Shown: positions 33,120 to 45,075, counted from the first letter of the stretch. The stretch is DNA of 64,000 nucleotides from Linanthus parryae (GCA_023055425.1 JALGPY010000006.1:72634127-72698126); one strand, 5' to 3'. Notes: a model not told the origin generated them from the sequence alone. A program made the numbers and translations.

Positions 33120-33601
33120 AAAAAAATGAAATGATGAAAAATTGCACCACCTCCCAAAAAATCCACATAAGGATCATACAAGCCCACAACTACAACCCCC
33201 ATTCTAAAAAACTCATTTTTGTTCAAATATTTGGAAGTCCATCCTACATGGGTGCTTTTGAATAAGTATGATAATGTGTTCATGTGATCCTTATTTTTGA
33301 AGGCATACTTTCTTGCGAATTGGACTTAATTGAGAATTTATTTGAGAAAACATTTGTGCATTCTTCTTTCCCTCCCACAAAAAAAATAAAAAATAAAATA
33401 GCTAGTAATCTTTAGGATTTTTTTTTTTGGGTTCTCACTTAGAATAGATTATGTGTGTGTGTGTTTTTGTAAATATTTGAGTCTAGTTTAGAACTGAGTC
33501 AAGCCTTGTCTAGTTGAGTGTGTGTCTCTCATGATTGGTTCTTCACAGGTTTACTACTTTGATCGCTCTTTGCTCGAGGACGTGAAAAGGCTAGTTGGAT
33601 G
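33120..33601 (+). mobile_element. 3' internal part of a gypsy-type element
   Basis: The segment 'attgcacca...cccaca', 'ctcatttttgttcaaa' and 'gcatactttcttgcgaatt' is also present at 55735-56050. Near its end 'tttgctcgaggacgtg' with 'aaaaggctag' resembles the conserved tract found just before the 3' LTR of plant Tat/Athila-type gypsy elements (CTCGAGGACGAGCAAA...). No coding remains. Confidence 0.45.
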
Positions 33602-34477
33602 TGTTAAGGATTGTAAATTTTACATTTTAGTAGGTTGTGGAACTCTTCTTAACTTGCTTTTAAATGTAATTTATTCCTTATATCCCTGTTTTTCTATCAT
33701 TTTGTGATTGACGACGGGCTTTGGAACGCAAGAGGCTAGTTGGGGAGAGCTTGAATGATGAATTGAGACGCTTTGGAGGGGCCAAAAGACGCGAAAAAGG
33801 TATTTTGAGAGCTTGATTAGAAGATTATTGAAGATTTGAGAGGCCAAGATTGAAGACAAACCAAGTTAGACGACCAAAGTTACATCAAAGGGCTTGCTTG
33901 GAGTCATTTTAACGGAATTGGGGGCATAATTGAAGCTTTTCAAAGTTATAAAGAGCTATTTTGAAGGATTCCTAGCAGTTTGGGGGGTCATCTGGGCCCT
34001 TTTTATTCCAGAAATGGGGGCATTTTAAAGCCCCCAGCAAACCTAAGGGGGTTGTTTTGCAATGCGGCCGAAACATTACACCAGACGCGTCTTCTCTCTT
34101 TCTCTCTGACGCTGGAAGACGCCACCCATCGGCCACCACTGATGTTCGCCGAAGCTTCTTAGCAGCCCCATCACAGACTCGTTTCTTCGCCAAATTGAGC
34201 TAAATCAAGACCAAATTAATCCCCATACCTCGCTCTTTCTAATGCGACCCTTGATTCGGCCCAACAACCAACCAACATAAAAGCCCCAATTTGACCTGGG
34301 GTTAGTGAAACTTCTAAAACCAATGATTGAGAGAATATTGGCTCAATTCAAAGGCCCATATCACTCCGTGGAGGGCAAGAAAAGGGTTCCTGAAGTCTAT
34401 ATAAACCAGAACGAAGAATTGAAGGCTCTCTCCCACCTCACGAAAATTCTGAACCGAACCTCTGCTAGTCTCCTCTC

Positions 34478-34515
<38 letters not shown>

Positions 34516-35469
34516 GTCCTTGGCCAATTCTGGGTTCGTTGTGGTGATTCCGAGCTTGTTTTGATCTATCTTGGAGCCAGTAACAACAACACAAGAGAGG
34601 GGTTTTGGATTTAGGAAATTCTTCACTTGTTCTTCAATGTTCTTCATTTCATGGGTGAAGTTAGCTGGTAATTGTTGATAATCTGGGTTATTAGCTGCTT
34701 GTAGTTGATTTAGTGAAGCATTACATCAACTTCTAGTAGTCTTGTTCTTCATTTTGTAGAGTTAAGCTTGAATTCAATGAAATAACTATTAATGTTCTTG
34801 TTATATCTCTTGCCTTGCTCTTGAAAATGAGTAGCTAGAATAATTTTTGGCTAAGGTTGATGAAATTAGATGTTGTTAGGTGTGGATTCAATTGTTGAAT
34901 CATTAAGTTGAGAAGTTCCTCTTGTCATTCATATTTAAAAAGTGTTGGAATACAAACCTAGATTGTAGCTTCATCTTGAATGTGGATTCATGATTGAATA
35001 CACATCCTAAATAGTTGATATAATTTAGTTTTGAATTTCACAAGAGTTCTTCATGAATCACACTTGACTTCGAAATTGGAATCCACATTCTTCATTTTGA
35101 AAATTGTTTGGGTGTTGGATTCATGCACAACACATCTATGGGATTCAACTAAGGCCAACATCTCCTCTCAATCTTAGAGACTTTATTTCGATATTAGCTC
35201 ATCTCTACTTGCTTAGTTTCTTCATTTCTTTCATTTAGTTTCTTTGCAATTTCTCCCAAACCCTTGTTCTACCAAGTTCTACTTAGTAGATTTGAAGCTT
35301 GGCTAGCTTTAAAGCCATTGAGAAGTTACTTTAGTCGCTTTAGTTAGTTGCTTAGTATTTTTGTTAGCTTAGAGTGTTCCCTCTTTCCCAATCCTTGTGG
35401 AAATTGACCCCGTTCTTACTCAGGTACTACTTGAATCGATATTCCCATACTTGGGAATTATCGCCAACA
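33602..35469 (+). mobile_element. Gypsy-type LTR, about 1.87 kb
   Basis: Starts TGTTAAGGATTG and ends CGCCAACA. Near the end 'ccttgtggaaattgacccc' and 'aggtactacttgaatcg' match the wording common at the ends of plant Tat/Athila gypsy LTRs. The middle shares 'aaagcccccagcaaac' and 'aagggggt' with 54190-54220, so it has a relative in the window. The end is followed by ATGGCGC, a short match to the TGGCGC start of the tRNA-Asp primer site of these clades. Confidence 0.5.
34473..34515 (+). repeat. (CT)n microsatellite
   Basis: About 20 CT units with one CC interruption, inside the gypsy-type LTR. Confidence 0.9.
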
Positions 35470-35542
35470 ATGGCGCACTAGATTAAGAAACATATTACAT
35501 GGAAGAATGATCAGGCTTGAAAGGGGAGTATGCAGATGAATA

Positions 35543-36805
35543 TGCAGCACATATACTTTGGAAGGGGGGGGGGGTTGAATAAAGTATGCCAACTTTTTGC
35601 AAAACTAGAGGAGGAAAAGAGTTTTAGTTTTGGTGAAAAGAAGTTCAAAGCCTTGAACACAAATTCAAGCCTTTGGAATGAAATACAGTTTGCAATAAAA
35701 CAGAAAATTTTTTTGCAAGGCAAACCCTTGAAAAACAAACAGGTTTAAGTGCTGCAAGTAATATGAATGTGAATGTACTGTAAATGCAAGAGACAAAGAA
35801 TTTATAGAGTTCAGTCCACTTGGACCTACGTATCTGCCTCAGGGATCTTCTCCCTGCAGGATTTTCAACTCAATTCTTATTAATCAAAAGCTAAGCCCAA
35901 GATCTCAAGCACAGAGAATTGCCTTACTCTGTTACAACTTGTGGTTCTTCCTAACCTATCTAGTACCTGCTCTAGCTAACTGATTAACTAAGAATACTCT
36001 ATTGTTCACTTTGAACAATCCTTGAGAATGATGTATAAGAGTATTACAGAAATGATCTACCAATAAAGTACAATACAGAAGAACACTGGAGTAGAAAGCT
36101 GCAGTGAAGAATGCAGTGAACTTCTGTGTGTTGGATTGTGAGAGTGATGAACTTATTTGATGCTTGTCAATCCAGGATTGTGTCTCTCCTTTTGCCCGCT
36201 GAGTGTTGTGTTTTGTTGCTTCAAAAAGGGATCCATTTATACTGTTTGAAACTCTGCAAATCTTCCCAGATTTTCAGCAACAACTTCCTATTTTTGTAGG
36301 CAACAAACTTTGACTCTCTTAACAGCTTTCTCTAACGGGTAGTTGATCACAATCTTCAGATATATTGTTGTGATCTTATATTCAAACAACCTAAGAAGCT
36401 GTCATGAGTCACTAATTGATCACATGATCATTTTCACTAAGTGATTTCCTTCCTGCAAAATCCAGATAAGGAAACAAATCCTGCATATTTAGGAAACAAA
36501 ATTTCCCTGCAAAACAGAGTCAAAATAAAGGATAATTATGTTAGATATATCAAAACAGTTTGTCTTTCATAATCAAATAATAACACATTAAGTACATGGG
36601 TGAGAGGGATGGTATTAAATCAAAAAGAGTTTAGAAAAACTCCCCCTTAGAACATGTATGTAGGTCAGACTGTTTCAAGGCTTTGAGTCCTGGTTCAAGG
36701 CCTCTGCTATTTCAAGCCTGTGAAACCTGATTCGAGGCTTTGAAAGCTGGTTCAAGGCCTTGAAATACCTAGGTATTTCAATTCCATGAAACTTGTGACC
36801 TTACA
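35543..36805 (-). repeat. 3' LTR of Sirevirus-like element (copy C), about 1263 bp
   Basis: Plus-strand start TGCAGCACATATACTTTGG with a run of G and 'ttgaataaagtat', end CTTGTGACCTTACA, giving TG...CA ends. On the minus strand it starts TGTAAGGTCAC immediately after a purine tract. It shares 'agagttcagtccacttggac' with copy B and 'cctgcaggattttcaactc'. It is the LTR of the minus-strand element whose third ORF and pol lie upstream (higher coordinates). Confidence 0.75.
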
Positions 36806-36818
36806 ATCTCCCCCTTGA
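36806..36818 (-). promoter_or_regulatory. Polypurine tract of Sirevirus-like element
   Basis: AAGGGGGAGAT on the minus strand abuts the LTR start. It is preceded by 'tttgtctttcatc', the usual arrangement in this lineage. Confidence 0.65.
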
Positions 36819-37143
36819 TGAAAGACAAAACCTCAACTGTTTTGATTCTAAGTATCTGGAAAAAATCACAGAATAGTAATAACTCAGTAGTTCCTAAAGA
36901 TCCAACTTATTAATGAGCAAAAACAAAAACTGCAAGTAAGTTCAGAAAATCCTACTGACCAAAAGAATCATCTAAACAGCAAACAAAATCAAAACAACCC
37001 TAAGATTTTTCTGCCCCTTTTTGACTTTCATCAAAAAGACTGAGAATATGTTGGATCAGTGTTTGGAAATTTTTGAAAATAAAACTTAAAGACTTAAAAG
37101 AAAGAATGGGGAAGAAAGAGTAGGCAAGATTAAGGGGTTGGGT

Positions 37144-38759
37144 CTTCATCTCCATCTCGATCTCCCTATTCTTCCACACTCTCATCATCAGTCTTATCTT
37201 GTTCTACTTGTTCCTCTTCATTCTCACCAGCAACAATTACTTCTTTAGTCTTGTCCTTGGTAGCAGTCTTTGGAGATTTCTTCTTTTTTTTCAAAGTAAT
37301 CAGCAGATCATCTGAGTCAGGACTGTTTACTTCATCTATGTCCTGAGCAGTTTGTTCTACCACTTGCTTTCCCTTATCTTTGAGTGGGGCAGCCTCTTCC
37401 TGGTTGGAATGTTCACTTGGGATTTTTTTGTCTGAACCACCTTTCTTTGTACCTTCTTCATCCTCGGGAACATCAAACACAGTGATACTTCGAAAGATGG
37501 CTTCCACCATGTATTTGACCTATGAGAGATCAGTCTCAAACCCATGATGATTCTATTTGATCTCACTTTTATCCATCTCTAGACCATCAATTCTCTGAAG
37601 GATGGAAGACAAATCAGGAGGTTGAGAGGTCTGGCTTGAAGTAGGGTTCAAGGTCTTGGGCTTGACAAACTTCTTTGCATTCAGCTCTTCCTCAGTCAAA
37701 TATGAATACAACTTCCAGGTTTTCTCTTTGGTCTTAACTACACTAATCTTCTCAAAAGCATTTTCTTCAGCAAACCAATTCCAGAATTGAGAGACTCTTC
37801 ACCAGCAGTAGGAATCTCAAGATGTTGAAAGAACAGAGTTAGCAGATATTCATAAGGCAAAGGATGCTTTCTCTGATCTGTTTGGATGAACAACATATGC
37901 TCCATTACATTCTTCTGCAGATCAATCTCATAACCATGCATGATCAGTACATAATGTACAACACCCTCTTAGTAACTAACTCGTTAGAATGTTCTCTTGG
38001 AAAGATGCATCTCATCACGATAGTAAACAGCACTTTAGCTTCAATATTTAACACAGGGTGTGTTAATTGTTTTGATGATGCAGGGACATTTGGTAGAAAG
38101 AATTCATGTCTGGCTAGCTTCAAGGCTTCATTCTTAGGAGGATGATTTTGTGTGTCATACCTCTTAGGACATCCTAGAATAGTTGAAAACTCAGAATGAT
38201 CCAACTCCATAGTAACACCAGCAACTACAGTTTTGATTATTAAGTGTGGGGCATTATTAAGTTGCTTCATTTTCATATAAAATAGTCCGGTGAGCCTAGG
38301 GTATGCTAGCTTAGGAGGATTTAGCATGAACCACAAATAAATTTTCTTCAACATAGTAATACAGTTCAGATTTATTTCAAGCAACATATGCATACTGATC
38401 AGACTGCAGAAAGAAATCTTCCTAGATGCAAAACCATCCAACCACTGACCTTTTGAAGTGTTTGAGATGAACCAAGATTCATCAGGAGCAGTGTTCTTTG
38501 AGTAGATCTGCAATGCTTTCTCCACGTTGTCCTCTGGCTGTTCTTTTACCTTTCCTTTAACTTTTTCAGCTTGAGCTGCCTTCTTCTTTTTCTTCAAATT
38601 CTTGGGGCTAGAGATCTCTGTTTTTTGTTGCTTCTCTGCAGCAACTTTCTCTTTCATCTTCTTCTTCTTCTTCTTCTTCTTCTTCTTCTTCTTCTTCTTC
38701 TTCTTCTTCTTCTTCTTCTTCTTCTTCTTCTTCTTCTTCTTCTTCTTCTTCTTCTTCTT

Positions 38760-38790
<31 letters not shown>

Positions 38791-38990
38791 TTTGATGAGG
38801 GAGTTGCATCCTTCTTGACTTTATTCTTGGGTGGAGGAAGCTCTGCAACTGCCTCTGCATTAGGAGTTCTAGAGCTAGAGTCTCCACTAATCTCTTGAAC
38901 TTCATCCACTACTGCCTTTCTTTTCTTCTCTGTACTCTGTTTTGATCCTCCGGCCATCTTGATTCTGTCTAAGGCTCTTATAGTGCTCAT
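37144..38990 (-). pseudogene. Sirevirus third ORF (envelope-position ORF), with lysine microsatellite
   Basis: The ORF sits after pol, where SIRE-type elements carry an 'env-like' or plant-transposon-protein ORF; no envelope features (signal peptide, membrane helix) are visible, and function is unknown. It starts MSTIRALDRIKMAGGSKQ (38990), has a Ser/Pro region, then a run of about 45 Lys from a (CTT)n microsatellite, a second Lys-rich stretch (PKNLKKKKKAAQAEKVKGK), and a conserved core with MELDHSEFSTILGCPKR and NVMEHMLFIQ...LPYEYLLTLFFQHLEIP. The C-terminal part is acidic/Lys-rich (VEEPEDEE-type) up to about 37144. The frame breaks near 37940, near 37730 and near 37510, so it is a pseudogene. 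A related fragment lies inverted at 44930-45075. Confidence 0.6.
38657..38789 (-). repeat. (AAG)n / (CTT)n coding microsatellite, about 44 units
   Basis: A nearly perfect 133-bp TTC/CTT run on the plus strand, read as AAG (Lys) in the minus-strand third ORF. Plus-strand Leu and Phe repeat frames here are shadows. Confidence 0.97.
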
Positions 38991-39441
38991 TAGGGTTTGG
39001 AGAAGAATAGATAGAGGTGGATTTGATACGGAGTGGAGGAGAGGAGAATGAGATAAATGCTAAGAGAGTTTGTATTTGAAAAGGTAACTGCAATATTTTT
39101 CTGATCTTAAAAGATCTGTAATGATCAACAAAGATTCAAATTTTTGAAGCCATTGGAAATAAATAATTTAATACTATATTTGGCTGAAAATTAATTTTAG
39201 AAAAAGGTAGGGGCAATATTGAGAAAATATCTACCGAGATAGCACCCAAGAATGATCCATGATTTATTCACCAATCAGTTATCAGACTTATTTTCAAGGC
39301 TTGAAGATAGTTTCAAGGTCTTGAAATGCTGTTAAGCTGAAACACATAATACCAAAGCTTTGAATAGATCTTCAAGGCTTTGAAAATCAGGTCAAACCTT
39401 TGACACACATAATAACTTACCTTCCTTACCCGATGCTCCCC
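38991..39441 (-). other. Spacer between pol and third ORF
   Basis: About 450 bp with 'caaggctttgaaaatc' and 'aaggtcttgaaa' words. It parallels 44491-44925 in the other copy, supporting the two copies' common origin. Confidence 0.5.
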
Positions 39442-41167
39442 CTAAACCAATGCATCCTTATTTAGCATGCCTAATTCCAGTCTTAGAGCTGAGAATCTTT
39501 CATCTAGAAATTTTGTTAGTGAAGATATCTGCAAGTTGCATGTTGGTAGAAACAAATTCAAGAACAATATAACCTTTCTCAGCATGATCTCTGGTGAAAT
39601 GGTGTCTAACATCAATATGCTTGGTTCTTGAATGGTGTACTGGATTCTTTGTGATAGATATTGCACTAGTGTTGTCACATTTGATGGGAATACTTATGAA
39701 ATCAAATTCAAGATCCCTCAACTATTGATAAATCCATAACACTTGTGAACAACATGCTCCAACAGATATATATTCAGCTTCAGCTGTTGATAGAGCAACC
39801 GAGTTTTATTTCTTGGAGTGCAACTGATCAGAGATGATCCAATAAATTGACAAGTTCCAGAAATGCTTTTTATATCAACTTTGTAACCTGCAAAGGCAGC
39901 ATCTGAAAATCCATGCAAAGAGAAGTAGAATCTCTTCGATACCAAAGCCCTAAGTCTTTGGTACCATTGAGATATCTGAATATTCTCTTCACAGCAGTTA
40001 AGTGTGATTCCTTTGGATTAGCTTGAAATCTTGCACACATACATACACTGAATATAATATCTGGTCTATTAGCAATAAGGTATAGTAATGATCCAATCAT
40101 ACCTCTATATTATTTCACATTGACACTCTTACCACATTCATCTTTATCTAAAGACAGTGTAGAACTCATTGGAGTCTCGATCTCTTTGGATTGAGACATA
40201 TTGTACTTGTTCAGCAAGTCCCTAGTATACTTGATTTGATGCAGAAAGATGCCCTTATTCAATTGATGTATTTGAAGTCCAAGGAAGAAGTTCAACTCTC
40301 CCAGCATACTCATTTCGAATTCCCTGCTCATAAGAATTGAGAATTCTTTGCATAGAAGATCATTAGTAGCTCCAAACAGAATATCATCAACATAAATCTG
40401 AACTACAAGTAAATCTTTCTCATGAGTCTTTATGAAAATGGTTTTGTATACCAGTCCTCTTTTGAAATCATTTTAAGAAGAAACTTTGACAATCTTTCAT
40501 ACCAAGCTCTTGGAGCTTGTTTCAAACCATAAAGAGATTTGTTAAGTTTATAAACATGATCTGGAAACTCATCATTTTCAAATCCAGGATGTTGTGCAAC
40601 ATAAACTTCTTCTTGTAAGTAGCCATTCAGAAAAGCACACTTTACATCCATTTGAAATAGTTTCATATTTTTGAAAGATGCAAATGCAAGAAGAATTCTA
40701 ATTGCTTCTAACCTGGCTACTGGAGCAAAAGTTTCCTCATAATCAATACCTTCTTCTTGATTGTAACCTTGAGAAATTAACCTTGCTTTGTTTCTGATCA
40801 GCTTTCCATCCTCATCCAATTTGTTTGTGAACACCCATCTGGTACCAATGACAGACTGGTTTGTAGGTGGAGGAACTAGGTTCCACACCTTGTTTCTTTC
40901 AAATTCATTGAGTTCACTTTTCATAGCTATAATCCAGTATGCTTCTTGTAAAGCCTTCTTCACAATTTTGGGTTATACAAGAGAAATGAATGCATTGAAG
41001 GCACAAAGATTCTTCAACTGTGACCTTATTTGTGTACCAGTGGTTGGGTCAGCGATGACATTGTCAGCTGGATGAGATGAAAGATATTTTAATCTCTTTC
41101 TTGGATACCATGGTTCAGGTTCTCCATATATCTTCTCTGGTCTTGAAGTAGTGGCCTGATCATTCAT
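39442..41167 (-). pseudogene. Sirevirus-like pol remnant, RT to RNase H
   Basis: Minus-strand blocks over several frames: EPEPWYPRKRLKYLSSHPADN (41130-41060); [44 protein letters not shown] and [14 protein letters not shown] (40960-40480), which are RT; IYVDDILFGATN around 40380; FEMSMLGELNFFLGLQ (40330); MIGSLLYLIANRPDI (40100); then RNase H pieces with KNPVHHSRTKHIDVRHHF (about 39650) and ending LGMLNKDALV. Several stops and frameshifts separate the pieces. It is homologous to the plus-strand copy at 42740-44490 but inverted. Confidence 0.85.
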
Positions 41168-41176
41168 CTCTTTTTA

Positions 41177-42353
41177 ATCACGCAAAACGAGACCCAAAAG
41201 GAGGGTCTCGACCTCCTTTGGCCGACGGGGACGGGGCGGCGACAAGGGGGCGGTCGGGCTCCCTTGTTGCTTGCTTTCTCTCCTTTTGTTCTCTCCCACT
41301 CTTGTTATGTTCAATTATGAGCATAAGTTATATGGGAAGGAAGGAAGGAAGGTCCTTTATATAGTCCAACAACTCCTTGTTAACTACCTAAAGGACTTAT
41401 TCTAGTCCTACTAGAATTCAATTTAGTCCCTTCCTTGCAAATTAGTCCCTACTAAGTTTGCAAGGGTTTGCAAAGTGATCCTTCTAATTAATTAATCCAA
41501 TTAATTAATTCCCAAATCTAGTTCAACTCTATATAGCGTGTGACCCCATAGGTTCTATCTAGTTGGTAGCAACTATTTGCTAATATTGAGCGGTTTCTAG
41601 CAAAACATCCATTCTAGCCAACTAATAGAATAGTCATCTTGACAACCTTTGTACAAGTAATTGTCTCATCCCTTTGTCTCCATATCCGGATTGGACACGA
41701 GACATACAAGTCACACTCGTATATCCAATCCATAGTTTCTCGATCCATGGGAATAGCCTTATTCGTGCAAATAACATCAATATCCCATATTGATTTATTT
41801 GAGTCTGGCCAGACATTCTATAAGCACTATCCCTCGAGTGGCCTAGGATATTTTCTCCCGTTATGTGGGAGGGACAAATTCTATCTACGTCCACTACGAT
41901 CTCTAAGCTTGCTTCTTACTGTATTCAGTACACGCCTTTATAACTACACAGTTACTGTGTAGCGTTTAACGCTACAAAGATCACAATAATCCACAACTAG
42001 AATATCTAGTGACTTCAAGTCTAAGGATGACAATGCCATTGCACCGCGAGAAGCGCTTGTGACTTAACATAACATGTATGTAGCCTTCTCGGAGATGGGT
42101 CAATCCAGTGCAACATTCCCTAATGCACACCTATGTGTTGGATCGTGATATCTCCATATCAATCCAACCCCATACTAGTCTATAGATGATTGTCCTTTTA
42201 ATCATTATACTTGACTAGGGATATTTAAGATAAACAACACAATTGTAAATCTAAGGACTTCATTATATTAAATATCCAATAAATAATAAATGAATTTCTA
42301 GCCACAAATAATTCATACTAAACTAGATTGCCTCTAGGGCATCTATTCCAACA
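41177..42353 (-). mobile_element. Truncated Angela-like LTR (minus strand)
   Basis: Its end at 42353 is the intact LTR 5' terminus (minus strand TGTTGGAATAGATGCCC). Internal wording ('ccctcgagtggcct', 'gtgggagggacaaa', 'tccatatccggattgg') matches the Angela LTRs. It stops at 41177 at a point equal to about 57192 of the copy-2 LTR, so roughly the last 250 bp are missing. It lies between two oppositely oriented Sirevirus pol copies. Confidence 0.85.
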
Positions 42354-44490
42354 GACCCCCTATGAGCTGTTCAAAGGAAGAAAGCCAAACGTTTCTTACT
42401 TCAAACCATTTGGGTGTACTTGTTTTGTTCACAATAATGGTAAGGAAAATCTTGGTAAGTTTGATGCAAGAAGTGATGGAGGTATTTTTCTTGGCTATTC
42501 ACAGACAGGCAAATCCAATAGAGTTTATAATAAAAGATCCAAGCTTGTTAAGGAAAACATTCATGTTATTTTTGATGAAAGCTATGATGGTTCTTTGAGT
42601 GATGGTTTTTCAGGTCTCAATCTGAACAAGCATGATTCAGATACTGAAGAAGAATCCTCAAAAGGATATAAGGAAATGTCACAGGAACAAGACAGGCATT
42701 TTCAAGGCCTTGAAACCAAAATTAAAAGCCTTGAAACAGAATCTCCTGAGAAGACAACAGAACAAGCTACTACTTCAAGTTCTCAGAGACTTGAGAAGCA
42801 AATTGAAGAGCCTGAACCATGGACACCAAGAAAGAGATTCAAATATATATCATCTCATCCTGCTGATAACATTATTTCTGATCCAATCATTGGTACACAA
42901 ACCAGATCACAGTTGAAAATATTTGTGCTTTTAATGCTTTTATTTTTCTCGTAGAACATAAAACTGTGAAGGAAGCATTACAAGAAGAAGACTGGATTAT
43001 AGCAATGCAAAGTGAAATCAATGAGTTTGAAAGGAAAAAAGTCAGGAATCTATTTCCTCCACCAAGAAATCAGTTTGTCATTGGCACCAGATGGGTATTC
43101 AGAAACAAGTTAGATGAGAATAGAAAGGTAATCAGGAACAAAGCTAGATTGGTAGCTCAATGCTACAATCAAGAAGAAGGTATTGACTATGAAGAAACTT
43201 TTGCTCCTGTTGCCAGGTTAGAAGCAATCAGAATTCTACTTGCATTTGCATCTCACAAAAACATGAAACTATTTCAAATGGATGTGAAGTGTGGTTTTCT
43301 AAATGGCTATCTGCAAGAAGATGTTTATGTTGCTCAGCCTCCAGGTTTTGAAATGACAAGTTTCCAGATCATGTTTACAAACTTGTCAAAACTCTTTATG
43401 GTTTAGAAAAAACTCCAAGGGCTTGGTATGAAAGATTGTCAAAGTTTCTACTTGAAAATGATATCAGAAGAGGATTAGTAGACAAGACCCTTTCCTAAAG
43501 AATCAATTAGAAAGATATGCTTGTAGTTCAAATTTATGTTGATGATATTCTGTTTGGAGCTACTAATAATCTTCTGTGCAAGAAATTCTCAAGTCTTATG
43601 AGTTGGGAATTTGAAATGAGCTTGATGGGAGAATTGAACTTCTTCCTTGGACTTCAAATTCATCAGATGAAGAAGGGCATATTCCTACATCAAAGCAAGT
43701 ATACTAAGGACTTTCTAAGCAAGTATAATATGTCTCATTCCAAAGAGATTAAGACCCCCATGAGTTCTACACTGTATTTAGACAAGGTTGAATCTGGTAA
43801 GAGTGTGAATGTGAAAGAGTATAGAGGTATGATTGGATCATTACTCTACCTCACAGCTAGTAGTGGACAGATATCATGTTCAGTGTATGCATGTGTGCTA
43901 TATTTCAAGTTGATCATAATGAATCACACTTGACTGCAGTGAAGAGAATATTTAGATATCTTAATGGTACCAAAGACTTAGGGCTTTGGTATCCTAAACA
44001 TTCTAACTTCTCTTTGTTTGACTATTCAGATGCTGATTTTGCAAGAAATAAAGTTGATAGAAAGAGTACATCAGGATGCTGTCAATTTCTTGGATCATCT
44101 TGAATTAGCTGGCATTCAAAGAAGCAAAACTCTATTGCACTATCAACAGCTGAAGCTGAATACATAGCAGCTGGGGATTGCTGTTCACAAGTGTTATGGA
44201 TAGCACGTCAAATGAGAGATCTTAGATTTGATTTCAGAGATATACCTATCAAGTGTGCCAATAAAAGTGCAATATCAATTACAAAGAATCCAGTTCAGCA
44301 TTCAAGAATAAAGCATATTGATGTTAGACATCACTTCATCAGAGATCATGCAGAGAAATGTGATATTGTTCTTGAATTTGTTTTTACTAACTTGCAATTT
44401 GCAGACATCTTCACTAAACCATTGCCATATGAAAGATTATCAGTCTTAAGATTGGAATTAGGCATGCTAAATGACGAAGCTATGGTTTAG
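42354..44490 (+). pseudogene. Sirevirus-like pol remnant, integrase C-terminus to RNase H
   Basis: Starts mid-integrase (PYELFKGRKPNVSYF) directly after the LTR fragment. Then GIFLGYSQTGKSNRVYNKR; a Ser/Glu-rich linker; EPEPWTPRKRFKYISSHPADN (42810-42870); [27 protein letters not shown]; a frameshift near 43360-43420; IYVDDILFGATNN (43530); GELNFFLGLQIHQ; RNase H SDADFARN and STAEAEYIAAG; and an ending LRLELGMLNDEAMV at 44490. Stops or frameshifts occur near 42954, 43406, 43500, 43930 and 44103. The AFL to GFL change in the RT block is also visible. Confidence 0.87.
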
Positions 44491-44929
44491 GGGGAGAATC
44501 AGGTAATTTTTATGTGTTTCAAATGTCTGAACTGATTTTTAAAGCCTTGAAAATCCTTTCAATGCCTTGAGTATATGTGCATTACATGATACATCTTTTC
44601 AAGGCCTTGAAAAGCTTTCCAAAGCCTTGAAAATAAGACTGCATGTTAATTAAACAATAATTCTGGATCATTCAACATTGGGTGTTATCTTTGTAGATAA
44701 TTTCTCAATGTTTGCCCTCAATTTTGAAAAACCTCTTTTCAGCCAAATATTATTATATCTTTTATTTCCAACGACACACTCAAATTAGAATCTTTTTGAT
44801 TTATCAGAGCTTCAAAGATCAGAGAAAATATTCAGTTTCCTTTTCAAACTGAAACTCTCTTCTATTTATCTACTTCTTTCTTCTCTCCTTCATATCTATC
44901 CTGTATTTCTACCTATTGAAAACCCCTTC
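44491..44929 (+). other. Spacer after Sirevirus pol, homologous to 38991-39441
   Basis: Repeats the 'aaagccttgaaaat' wording of the other copy and runs into the same leader before the third ORF, then the match ends at about 44925. Confidence 0.5.
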
Positions 44930-45075
44930 AATTCCTTTGCCCTTGTCTGCTTTGTCAGCCTTCTTCTTTGTCTTCTTGGGGCTACCAATCTGAATACCCT
45001 TCTGGTTTTCTGGTGCAGACTTCACTGCCTTCTTCTTCTTTTTGCTGGATACAGGGGTCTCTTCCATCGCATGGA
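44930..45075 (-). pseudogene. Inverted fragment of the Sirevirus third ORF
   Basis: Minus-strand frame with EETPVSSKKKKKAVKSAPENQ and GSPKKTKKKADKADKGKG. It matches the TPSSNKKKK and SPKNLKKKKKAAQAEKVKGK parts of the third ORF at 37144-38990. It is on the strand opposite to the pol copy it follows, and the microsatellite is short here (five Lys), so it is a rearranged piece. Confidence 0.55.

Larger units (their letters stand above)
35543..41167 (-). mobile_element. Truncated Sirevirus-like (SIRE lineage) copia element, minus strand
   Basis: On the minus strand: pol remnants (41167 to 39442), a third ORF (38990 to about 37144), polypurine tract and 3' LTR. Upstream gag, protease and integrase, and the 5' LTR, are missing; the break at 41167 is next to an Angela LTR fragment. 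A third ORF after pol is a hallmark of SIRE-type copia elements. Confidence 0.75.

Noticed and set aside
33972..34193. Open frames in the gypsy-type LTR on both strands
   Set aside because: They lie in LTR sequence whose wording recurs at 54190; overlapping frames on both strands with no domain.
38571..38898. Poly-Leu and poly-Phe proteins that look like membrane segments on the plus strand, and a poly-Arg frame on the minus strand
   Set aside because: Out-of-frame readings of the CTT microsatellite. The Lys frame is the one that joins flanking third-ORF sequence.
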